10,523 nt of DNA from an uncultured Lachnospiraceae bacterium (GTDB lineage: Bacteria; Bacillota; Clostridia; Lachnospirales; Lachnospiraceae). Shown here one piece after another: positions 1 to 5,581 of this stretch (within the stretch, counting starts at the first letter, position 1; each line of letters opens with the position of its first letter). The translations under genes and the position numbers were made by a program. The notes beneath the pieces are model-generated. The model saw only the letters and a list, made by a program, of their open reading frames with translations. It was not told the origin of the DNA and searched no databases. The DNA is taken from positions 1-10,523 of the forward strand of contig CAKRNX010000073.1 of the NCBI GenBank assembly GCA_934371475.1. Reading direction: 5' to 3'.

Positions 1-376
1 ATCCCATACCGATAAAGATACGCTCTACCTCTTCCTGCGCGATGGTGTTTGGATGGCGGTGTCCCACATGATTTTTCTTGGCCGGAAGCGTCACATCAAT
101 AACCTCCCGCTCCATCTGCATCTCTCTTGCCTTATGTTCGAGATTTTTCTTTGTCTCCTCCATAAAATGTTCAATGCTGGCTCTCGTATCATTTACCAGC
201 TGTCCTACCAGAGGACGCTCGGAAGGCGCTACATCCTTCATACTCTTTAAAACAGCGGTCAGTTCTCCTTTTTTACCCAGAACGGCCACTCGGACATCAT
301 TCAGTTTGTCCAGATTGTCAGCTTCTGAAATACGCTTCATTGCCTGTTCTTTAATTGCCTGAAGTTTTTCTTTCAT
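1..376 (-). CDS. pheS: Phenylalanyl-tRNA synthetase alpha subunit, N-terminal part (cut by window edge)
   Basis: This is the alpha subunit of the cytoplasmic alpha2-beta2 enzyme that charges tRNA-Phe with phenylalanine using ATP. Only about 125 N-terminal residues lie in the window; the catalytic class II domain is beyond position 1. The visible part begins MKEKLQAIKEQAMKRI, a charged helical stretch matching the N-terminal coiled-coil tRNA-binding arm of the family (about residues 1-90). It continues into REVIDVTLPAKK and GHRHPNTIAQEEVERIFIGMG, the typical junction leading into the catalytic core. The start is set by an AAAGGAG ribosome binding site about 12 bases upstream. An upstream T-box leader with a Phe (TTC) specifier independently supports the identity. 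pheT presumably follows, but is outside the window. Confidence 0.95.
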   Translation of the reverse strand, partial: MKEKLQAIKEQAMKRISEADNLDKLNDVRVAVLGKKGELTAVLKSMKDVAPSERPLVGQLVNDTRASIEHFMEETKKNLEHKAREMQMEREVIDVTLPAKKNHVGHRHPNTIAQEEVERIFIGMG

Positions 377-412
377 GTACTTTTGTTTCTCCTTTCTCAT
401 AACCAAAAACAC

Positions 413-443
413 AAAAAAGCTCCATCCCAAAAAGGGACGAAGC
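413..443 (-). terminator. Regulated intrinsic terminator of the pheS T-box
   Basis: On the minus strand GCTTCGTCCC and GGGATGGAGC form a 10-bp stem with two G-U pairs around a TTTTT loop, followed by six T. It sits immediately 3' of the T-box sequence, as expected for the terminator that competes with the antiterminator. It would also stop transcripts reading in from the upstream SpoIID-like/yihY unit. Confidence 0.9.
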
Positions 444-733
444 AATATTCCGTGGTACCACCCTGTTTCCCGCTCACGCGGGCACTCATATCTGTGTAAC
501 GTACAGAACACGTCATTTTCTACAGGGAACAGCCGCTGCCCGTTTCTGGAGCTCTCTGCGCCTTTCCGTTCAAAAATGCAGCTCCGGTGCGAATTTCAAA
601 AAGTATCTGAACCCGGGGATGCTTTCAGCCTCCGACACCCTCTCTCTGATGGAATATACTTTTCTACTGAACACCTTCCATGCCTTTGTCTATCTCTGCT
701 GTGACGGTCATATCAGTCTGCCGCCAGCACTTC
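413..733 (-). promoter_or_regulatory. T-box leader (tRNA-Phe sensing) of pheS
   Basis: On the minus strand the pheS leader holds the canonical T-box sequence AGGGTGGTACCACGG (within 450-465), which pairs with the free 3' end of uncharged tRNA. It is followed directly by an intrinsic terminator (413-443). Upstream is a Stem I-like region with a CAGAGAGAGGG element in the position of the conserved distal loop. On its 3' side is GAAATTCGCACCGGAGC (583-597 region), where TTC (forward 591-593) is the likely specifier codon for phenylalanine. By the known mechanism, uncharged tRNA-Phe stabilises the antiterminator and lets transcription enter pheS. The 5' end is inferred from the promoter at 740-767. 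The identity is very secure; the exact limits and specifier are inferred by eye. Confidence 0.93.
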
Positions 734-739
734 TTTTTC

Positions 740-767
740 AGTGTAACACACTTTTTTTATCTGTCAA
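740..767 (-). promoter_or_regulatory. Sigma-A promoter of the pheS T-box leader
   Basis: On the minus strand: TTGACA (forward 762-767), a 16-base spacer, then TACACT (forward 740-745). TGT just before the -10 box makes it an extended -10 promoter. The predicted start near 733 puts the whole T-box Stem I inside the transcript. The -35 box lies only about 22 bases beyond the yihY stop codon. Confidence 0.8.
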
Positions 768-789
768 GGTTTTCTTGTGCGGTTCTTCC

Positions 790-1644
790 TCATCTCTCTT
801 CCAGCGCTGCATCTCGCCGAAACTCTTCCGGATCTTCCAAATATGCGTTCAGTTCAGCTCCCATAAACCAGAGATACATACAGATGTAAAGCCACAGCAT
901 CATAACTACCAGCGTAACCAGTCCTCCATAAATCAGGGACATGTTTTTTGCCATTTTCAGATAAATAGAAAAAAAGTAGGAGAAAATACACCAGGACAAC
1001 GTAGCAAACACCGCGCCCGGAAGCTGACTGATAAATCTTTTTCGCCTGTTCGGCAAAAACACATAGAGTGCATTAAAAATCAGTGTAAGCAGACACAGCG
1101 CAATCAACGCCTCCAGATAAAACATTCCCTGTTCAAGCAACAGAAGCCACGGAAAAATGCTGTATATATAGGCCTGAAATCTCAGCCCGAACACCAGAAC
1201 GCCGATCGCCAGAATAAAGGCCATCACCATGAATACAGTATAGAGTGAAGCCACAAGCCTGCGTACAATATAATTTCTGTTTTCACGCAGATGATGAATA
1301 TTATTGAGTCCGTTCATCATCCCAAGAATCCCTTTTCCGGCTACCCACAGCAGAGAAACCGCTGCGAATGAGATGGTCACGGACGATCCATGGTAAACGC
1401 TGTCCACGATCTCACGCACGGTATCCATGATTTCACCCTTTATAATACTGCCGAGCGTTTCCATGACCGTCTGCTGAGTCAGCGGAGTAAATTTAAGCAG
1501 TGTAAACAGCAGCATAATAATTGGTGCAGCACTCATGAGCATGTAAAAGCTGGCCTGGGCAGTATAAACATCCATCCTGTCATATTTCATTTTCTGAGCA
1601 AAGATCCGCACCATTCGAATCCCCTTTTTCTCTTTCCAGTTCAT
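790..1644 (-). CDS. YihY/virulence factor BrkB family membrane protein
   Basis: This is an integral membrane protein of the YihY/BrkB family (Pfam Virul_fac_BrkB). The molecular role is not established for the family; despite the BrkB name, many members are found in harmless bacteria. The 284 residues fit the usual 270-300. Family features are visible: DVYTAQASFYMLMSAAPIIML in helix 1 (about 25-50), hydrophobic stretches near 90-112, 133-155, 172-197 and 210-230, the short LPNRRKRF segment (198-204), and a final helix YGGLVTLVVMMLWLYICMYL followed by WFMGAELNAYLED (about 239-271). The start at 1644 is chosen because AAGGA lies 8 bases upstream. A longer TTG start at 1716 would overlap the SpoIID-like stop (TTGA) but has no ribosome binding site. 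It lies 68 bases downstream of the SpoIID-like gene, with no terminator between, so the two are probably cotranscribed. No terminator is seen before the pheS promoter either. Confidence 0.9.
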   Translation of the reverse strand: MNWKEKKGIRMVRIFAQKMKYDRMDVYTAQASFYMLMSAAPIIMLLFTLLKFTPLTQQTVMETLGSIIKGEIMDTVREIVDSVYHGSSVTISFAAVSLLWVAGKGILGMMNGLNNIHHLRENRNYIVRRLVASLYTVFMVMAFILAIGVLVFGLRFQAYIYSIFPWLLLLEQGMFYLEALIALCLLTLIFNALYVFLPNRRKRFISQLPGAVFATLSWCIFSYFFSIYLKMAKNMSLIYGGLVTLVVMMLWLYICMYLWFMGAELNAYLEDPEEFRRDAALEER

Positions 1645-1712
1645 ATCATCTGTCCTTATCTGTTCAAAGTGAACGCATATGAAACCCTGTGCGTACTTCT
1701 GCTTACAACTTA

Positions 1713-3197
1713 TCAAAATGAGCGTTTTTCCAACTGGGACAAAAGTTCTGTCTCCGGATAATAAAACTGAAGAATTTCCTTCCAGGTCTTTCCGGCATCA
1801 GCCATCCGTTTGGCACCATTCTGTGACATGCCATCCCCGTGTCCAAAACCACCGCCACGCAAAACAATCTTCTGCAGTACACCATCTGAGGAAAATTCTT
1901 TTTTCATGATAAACCAGGCGCTTGGAAGCAGCGTCAGAGGCTGGCAGATTGTACCGTCCTGCAGCGTAATCTCCTCATCCGGCGAAAGAAATTGACGTAT
2001 CGCATATTCTCCCTCCACATGAAGCGGTTCGTGTCCGGATCCGGCAAAAACTGTCAGCCGGCAAACCTGTCCGCTTCTGGACCGCTCACCGATCTCCAGA
2101 TCAGCCAATTCGTCCGCAGACATTCCCAGCTGCTCCATATGCTGCCGCAGGGTATCGGCCGAAATCTCTGTATGCCACCGGTACCACGGCTCCTGATACT
2201 CCAAATCATCCGGTCTGCCATCAATAAGAAATCTGGCAAACTCTGATTCTTCCGAAAAATCATCTGTCGGCAGGGCTCCGCAGGAAGTCGAAAAATAGCG
2301 TATCTGCGCCGGTATTCTCTCCCCGGTGTCGCTCTGCCGGAACAAAGCCATTCCAGACGTATCCAAAACTGCCTGATATTCCTCTGTTCCCGGCTCTTTG
2401 TTATTGTACACCTGACAGAAGGTACTGTCATCCAGATCTGCCCCCAGGCACTCCGGATCCGGTGTCTCCATACAGGCCAGTGCGTAGGTGCGGGCACAGA
2501 CGGCCTGTGCTTTCAGCGCTTCTTCCGGAAAAGACCGATTCATCTCGCTGGAAAGCACAAACGGCAGATACTCCTCCAGATCCACTTCATTCACAACCAG
2601 GTATCCGTCTGCCACCCGGCTGACTTCTATGATATCCGGATAACAAACTTCCGTCTGCCCGCGCTTAAGTCCCAGGATCCTGATCCTGCCATTCGCTTCT
2701 GTACAGAAAATTTTCAGACATTCATCCGGCAAACCATCCCTCAAAAAATAATCCGCCCGAACCACATCTCCCTGAGAATAACGAAAACTGCCTGTCCCGT
2801 CAAAGACGGTAAAGTCTCCTGTTGCAGTCAGTGATACCTGCGCATGGAGCCGCTCCTGATAACTGTCAGACCGGATCAGTACCCGCAGCGGCCGGATCAG
2901 AGCATGTTTTTCCACGCATAGCAATCCTGATCTTCCTGCGGTCTTTTCCGTGTCCGGGCATTCAGATTCCGTCTGTACTGTTTCCCACCAAAATATAGTC
3001 TGTGTCTGTGCCGCTTCTCCATACTTCTCCGGGTTGGCTGCCGCAGCAGGTACCTCAGCATTCAATGTTAAATAATATTTTATCATAAGCACTGCAAAAA
3101 AAACAGTTGCCAATCCAATCCATATTTTCAGGTGCATGTACGCATTCAGCATCCACAGTCTGTTCTTAATTCTATATATATGAAAAGAGAGCATCAT
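1713..3197 (-). CDS. SpoIID/LytB-domain protein, membrane-anchored (putative peptidoglycan lytic transglycosylase)
   Basis: SpoIID-family proteins cleave glycan strands of peptidoglycan; sporulation SpoIID works with SpoIIP and SpoIIM during engulfment. Numbering from the chosen start (494 residues): a basic N-terminus, one membrane helix at about 26-42 (WIGLATVFFAVLMIKYYL), then an extracytoplasmic region. The SpoIID core is clear: VVNEVDLEEYLPFVLSSEM followed by EEALKAQAVCARTYAL (about 201-240), with the Glu of SSEM (about 218) at the catalytic glutamate position, YFSTSCG (about 301-307), and the C-terminal GGGFGHGDGMSQNGAKRMA signature (about 448-466). It is longer than B. subtilis SpoIID (about 340), with an extra region of about 120 residues before the core. 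The extracytoplasmic part carries 12 cysteines, which is unusual. The start is uncertain: ATG 3197 has a GAGGG site but lies in the 6S RNA terminator hairpin, while ATG 3194, 3152 and 3137 are alternatives that keep the anchor. It is not next to other sporulation genes, so it may be a vegetative paralogue. Confidence 0.88.
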   Translation of the reverse strand: MMLSFHIYRIKNRLWMLNAYMHLKIWIGLATVFFAVLMIKYYLTLNAEVPAAAANPEKYGEAAQTQTIFWWETVQTESECPDTEKTAGRSGLLCVEKHALIRPLRVLIRSDSYQERLHAQVSLTATGDFTVFDGTGSFRYSQGDVVRADYFLRDGLPDECLKIFCTEANGRIRILGLKRGQTEVCYPDIIEVSRVADGYLVVNEVDLEEYLPFVLSSEMNRSFPEEALKAQAVCARTYALACMETPDPECLGADLDDSTFCQVYNNKEPGTEEYQAVLDTSGMALFRQSDTGERIPAQIRYFSTSCGALPTDDFSEESEFARFLIDGRPDDLEYQEPWYRWHTEISADTLRQHMEQLGMSADELADLEIGERSRSGQVCRLTVFAGSGHEPLHVEGEYAIRQFLSPDEEITLQDGTICQPLTLLPSAWFIMKKEFSSDGVLQKIVLRGGGFGHGDGMSQNGAKRMADAGKTWKEILQFYYPETELLSQLEKRSF

Positions 3198-3210
3198 ACA
3201 TGCCCTCTTT
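3182..3210 (-). terminator. 3' hairpin of the 6S RNA transcript, overlapping the SpoIID-like gene start
   Basis: On the minus strand AAAGAGGGCAT (forward 3200-3210) pairs with ATGCTCTCTTT (forward 3184-3194): 11 bp with one G-U and a 5-base loop, then TTTTC and an AT-only run. The U-tract is imperfect, so termination may be partial. The hairpin contains the only good ribosome binding site for the SpoIID-like gene and its first two candidate ATGs. Confidence 0.6.
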
Positions 3211-3214
3211 CTCA

Positions 3215-3417
3215 ATACCCAAAGTGCCGTTTCCTATCTTTTGACTCCTAGCAAAGCTAGGTGGGTAACCGCAGCCGCCATCTCTGCCTTCCACTGCGTA
3301 ATGGAGGCTTGACATCAATGACGGCAATATAAGAATCCCATGAAAAGTAAATGTAGGTTCAAAATAATAGGATTGTCGCACACCCCAGGCCAATATTCTT
3401 TTCTTGCGTTTCATCTA
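3215..3417 (-). ncRNA. ssrS: 6S RNA (SsrS), regulator of sigma-A RNA polymerase
   Basis: 6S RNA mimics an open promoter, binds housekeeping RNA polymerase holoenzyme and is released by transcription of a short product RNA. The minus-strand sequence folds as this class should. A long closing stem pairs CCTATTATTTTGA (forward 3359-3371) with TCAAAAGATAGG (3233-3244), extended outward by GTGC/GCAC (3378-3381 with 3224-3227). A large central bubble has an unpaired ACCTACATTTAC side; its other side, GGTTACCCA, runs into a small CCTAGC-TTT-GCTAGG hairpin. The apical arm is closed by GCCGTCA/TGGCGGC and GCC/GGC pairs. The elements AACCTACA, GGTTACCC and AGGAGTCAAAA resemble clostridial 6S RNAs from memory. 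A strong promoter sits just upstream and a hairpin just downstream. Both ends are estimates. Another structured RNA class is possible, but tmRNA, RNase P RNA and SRP RNA motifs are absent. Confidence 0.75.
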
Positions 3418-3423
3418 TATCGT

Positions 3424-3452
3424 ATTATACCTTAGTATATGGTTTTTGACAA
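3424..3452 (-). promoter_or_regulatory. Strong sigma-A promoter of the 6S RNA gene
   Basis: On the minus strand: TTGTCA (forward 3447-3452), exactly 17 bases, then a perfect TATAAT (forward 3424-3429). The predicted start is near 3417, which places the structured RNA at the 5' end of the transcript. It is divergent from the citrate synthase promoter; the two -10 boxes are about 130 bases apart. Confidence 0.85.
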
Positions 3453-3558
3453 TAAAAAATTCAAGAATCATTTGCCATATTGGATTCCGCTGTTTATTGC
3501 CATTTTACAATATCTTTTGATTTTTAAGGGTTTCTTTATTTTTCCCAGGAGCAACCTG

Positions 3559-3567
3559 TGTTATAAT
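3559..3567 (+). promoter_or_regulatory. Extended -10 promoter of citrate synthase
   Basis: TGTTATAAT is a perfect TATAAT with an extended TGn element. No good -35 box is found 16-18 bases upstream (only T-rich sequence), so this promoter may depend on the extended -10 or on an activator. The predicted start near 3574 gives a leader of about 120 bases containing the palindrome at 3591-3617. Confidence 0.6.
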
Positions 3568-3590
3568 TTATCATATTTATTTCCGTTGCC

Positions 3591-3617
3591 GCATGAATGC
3601 AGTCTGCATTCTCATGC
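3591..3617. repeat. 27-base near-perfect palindrome in the citrate synthase leader
   Basis: The left arm GCATGAATGCAG and the right arm CTGCAT-TC-TCATGC are complementary over 12 pairs around a single central T, with only a 2-base bulge. A third related copy, CATGCATTGCAG, lies at 3634-3645 and could pair alternatively with CTGCA...CATG of the right arm. No T-run follows, so it is not an intrinsic terminator. It lies about 17 bases after the predicted transcription start and 75 bases before the ATG. It could be an operator acting as a roadblock, or an mRNA stem-loop; the sequence does not decide. Confidence 0.65.
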
Positions 3618-3693
3618 AGAGCGGACATTTCTTCATGCATTGCAGTATCTATCATATCTGCGGCGATAAAATTCCACAGGAGGTGCTTTAAAT

Positions 3694-5061
3694 ATGAGCA
3701 ATGAATATTTTTCTGAAATTACTCCCGAAATCCTTGCGCTTTCAAAAAAGTGCGAGAATGTAAGCCACATTGATCCTGCCCTTTATCCAAAATATGATGT
3801 CAAACGCGGACTGCGCGATCTGAACGGAAAAGGCGTGGTTGCCGGACTGACTGAAATTTCCAGAGTTTCTGCCAAAAAAGTAGTGGACGGAGAAGAAGTT
3901 CCCGATGAAGGACATCTGTACTACCGGGGGCGGGATATCAATGCGCTGGTAGCCGGCTTCGCTTCCGAAGGCCGATACGGTTTTGAAGAGATTGCATATC
4001 TTCTGCTTTTCGGCTTACTTCCCAAAGAAAGGGAGCTGAAATCTTTTTCCGGCATTCTCGCTGATTACCGCACAAAGCTCCCCTCTAATTTCGTAAGAGA
4101 TATTATTATGGCCGCACCCAGTCCGGATATGATGAATGTACTGGCCAGAAGCGTCCTGACACTTTACGCCTATGACGATCAGGCAGATGATATTTCACTT
4201 CCCAATGTACTCCGCCAGTGCCTGCAGCTGATCAGTATGCTTCCCCTGATCTCGGTCTACGGTTATCAGACATATCAGCACTACTATAATGGCAAAAGCC
4301 TTTATATTCATACACCTAAGCCGGAGCTGTCTTTTTCCGAGAATATCCTTCATCTGCTGAGAAAAGACGGCGTCTACTCAGAACTGGAAGCACGGCTTCT
4401 TGACATTGCACTCGTATTACATATGGAGCATGGCGGAGGTAATAACTCAACCTTTACTACCCATGTCGTTACTTCATCCGGCACAGATACGTATTCTTCT
4501 TTTGCCGCTTCCCTCGGATCCCTGAAAGGTCCCAGGCACGGTGGAGCCAACATCAAAGTCATCAAAATGATGAATGACCTGAAAGAACATGTGTCTGACT
4601 GGAACAATGAGGATGAGATCCGGCAGTATCTGCAAAAACTGCTCAATCGTGACGCATTCGACCATTCAGGCCTGATCTATGGTATGGGACACGCAGTTTA
4701 TTCCCTCTCCGATCCCAGAGCCCAGATCCTGCGCCGATTTGTGGAACGCCTTTCCTGCGAAAAAGGACGTGAAGAAGAATTTCACCTCTATTGTATGATT
4801 GAACGGCTGGCCCCGGAAGTTATTGCCGAGAAGTCCAGGATGTACAAAGGTGTTAGCGCAAACGTGGACTTTTACAGCGGTTTTGTTTACAGCATGCTGA
4901 ATATTCCGCTGGAACTCTACACTCCGATTTTCGCAATCGCCCGTACTGTCGGCTGGAGCGCTCACCGCATCGAGGAGCTGGCCAACAATGGAAAAATTAT
5001 CCGTCCGGCATACCTGAGCATTGCAGAAGATCAGCCTTACGTTCCTCTGAGGAAAAGATAA
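3694..5061 (+). CDS. gltA: Citrate synthase
   Basis: This cytoplasmic enzyme condenses oxaloacetate and acetyl-CoA to citrate, the entry to the oxidative TCA branch that in fermentative clostridia mainly supplies 2-oxoglutarate for glutamate. The 455 residues carry the family's catalytic triad in order: His282 in GPRHGGANIKV, His333 in GMGHAVY and Asp392 in NVDFYSG. HMEHGGGNNSTFTTHV (243-258) and the C-terminal RPAYLS (437-442) are also typical. Length and N-terminal extension resemble the longer citrate synthases of Lachnospiraceae rather than the roughly 370-residue Bacillus type. The start is supported by AGGAGG 10 bases upstream. Aconitase and isocitrate dehydrogenase genes are not adjacent. 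Regulation is suggested by the palindrome in the leader. A 2-methylcitrate synthase role cannot be excluded from sequence alone but is less likely without prp neighbours. Confidence 0.95.
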   Translation: MSNEYFSEITPEILALSKKCENVSHIDPALYPKYDVKRGLRDLNGKGVVAGLTEISRVSAKKVVDGEEVPDEGHLYYRGRDINALVAGFASEGRYGFEEIAYLLLFGLLPKERELKSFSGILADYRTKLPSNFVRDIIMAAPSPDMMNVLARSVLTLYAYDDQADDISLPNVLRQCLQLISMLPLISVYGYQTYQHYYNGKSLYIHTPKPELSFSENILHLLRKDGVYSELEARLLDIALVLHMEHGGGNNSTFTTHVVTSSGTDTYSSFAASLGSLKGPRHGGANIKVIKMMNDLKEHVSDWNNEDEIRQYLQKLLNRDAFDHSGLIYGMGHAVYSLSDPRAQILRRFVERLSCEKGREEEFHLYCMIERLAPEVIAEKSRMYKGVSANVDFYSGFVYSMLNIPLELYTPIFAIARTVGWSAHRIEELANNGKIIRPAYLSIAEDQPYVPLRKR

Positions 5062-5089
5062 AAATATAGAGAACAGCAATTGCAAAAAA

Positions 5090-5134
5090 CCGGCAGGATA
5101 TGGAAGATATTCCACATACTGCCGGACATTTTTT
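5090..5134. terminator. Bidirectional intrinsic terminator between citrate synthase and the thrC unit
   Basis: CCGGCAG (5090-5096) pairs with CTGCCGG (5119-5125), with an additional inner TGGA/TCCA pairing. On the plus strand it is followed by ACATTTTTT; on the minus strand the same stem is followed by TTTTTTGC. It can therefore end citrate synthase transcripts and those from the convergent thrC/small membrane protein unit. Confidence 0.9.
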
Positions 5135-5137
5135 CAA

Positions 5138-5171
5138 AAATGCTCCCCTCATTCTTGCTGCGAGATGGGAG
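5138..5171 (-). terminator. Weak additional terminator-like hairpin after the small membrane protein gene
   Basis: On the minus strand CTCCCATCTC (forward 5162-5171) pairs with GAGGGGAG (forward 5143-5150), with a 2-base bulge and an 11-base loop, followed by CATTTTTG. It is weaker than the bidirectional terminator just beyond it and could act in tandem with it. Confidence 0.4.
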
Positions 5172-5208
5172 TCATTTCACATCTGATATACGATCTCTTT
5201 TCTGCTGC

Positions 5209-5559
5209 TTACCAGAATCTCTTCTCAGCATTTCTCATCGCCACAATATACCATGCCATAATTGCAAAAAACAGCACAAAAAACGCACCATAAATATAAT
5301 TACTCACCGGAGCCACATAATCCTGGTAAAGGCCGATGCCTCCGCTGATCAGAGCCGCAATTCCCAGAAGCAGCAGCTTAGGAGAGATATATTTTTCATA
5401 TGCGGCAAAATCCTTGCATTTCTTTGGGTCAGTTTTCTGAGAGATCAATACTCCCTGCTTGATTTCGTGTTTGACTGTGAGCAGGTAATACGCATATAAA
5501 AGATATACTCCGCATCCGACTACAATCACGTCCATTAAGCCATAAAAAGCACCATCCAT
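5209..5559 (-). CDS. Small membrane protein of unknown function, downstream of thrC
   Basis: I do not recognise the family. The 116-residue product has three predicted membrane helices, at about 7-28 (LMDVIVVGCGVYLLYAYYLL), 59-78 (SPKLLLLGIAALISGGIGLY) and 88-108 (YIYGAFFVLFFAIMAWYIVA). A hydrophilic loop at about 29-57 is rich in Lys and Asp (KTDPKKCKD), and the tail RNAEKRFW is basic. No signal cleavage site or catalytic motif is visible. AGAGGAG 10 bases before the ATG supports translation, and the gene begins only 22 bases after the thrC stop with no terminator between, so it is very likely cotranscribed with thrC. Transport or regulatory roles related to amino acids would be speculation. 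The hydrophobic pattern, ribosome binding site and context make it a real gene. Confidence 0.85.
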   Translation of the reverse strand: MDGAFYGLMDVIVVGCGVYLLYAYYLLTVKHEIKQGVLISQKTDPKKCKDFAAYEKYISPKLLLLGIAALISGGIGLYQDYVAPVSNYIYGAFFVLFFAIMAWYIVAMRNAEKRFW

Positions 5560-5581
5560 TGATTATTTTCTCCTCTTTGAT

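Noticed and set aside
619..1248. A 209-codon plus-strand open frame across the pheS leader and yihY
   Set aside because: It is antisense to the T-box and the YihY/BrkB gene, with a Gln/Lys/His-rich composition typical of an antisense shadow.
3172..3414. An 80-codon minus-strand open frame starting MKRKKRILAWG
   Set aside because: It lies almost wholly within the structured RNA, has no ribosome binding site and no recognisable protein features. The base pairing explains the sequence better.
3215..3417. The structured RNA as a riboswitch of the SpoIID-like gene
   Set aside because: The symmetrical long closing stem with central bubble and the trailing terminator-like hairpin fit 6S RNA better. 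I recognise no known riboswitch core, although a covariance search is needed to exclude this fully.
3439..3669. A 76-codon plus-strand open frame just before citrate synthase
   Set aside because: No ribosome binding site; it spans the citrate synthase promoter and palindrome and starts inside the 6S RNA promoter. Its hydrophobic look comes from AT-rich sequence.
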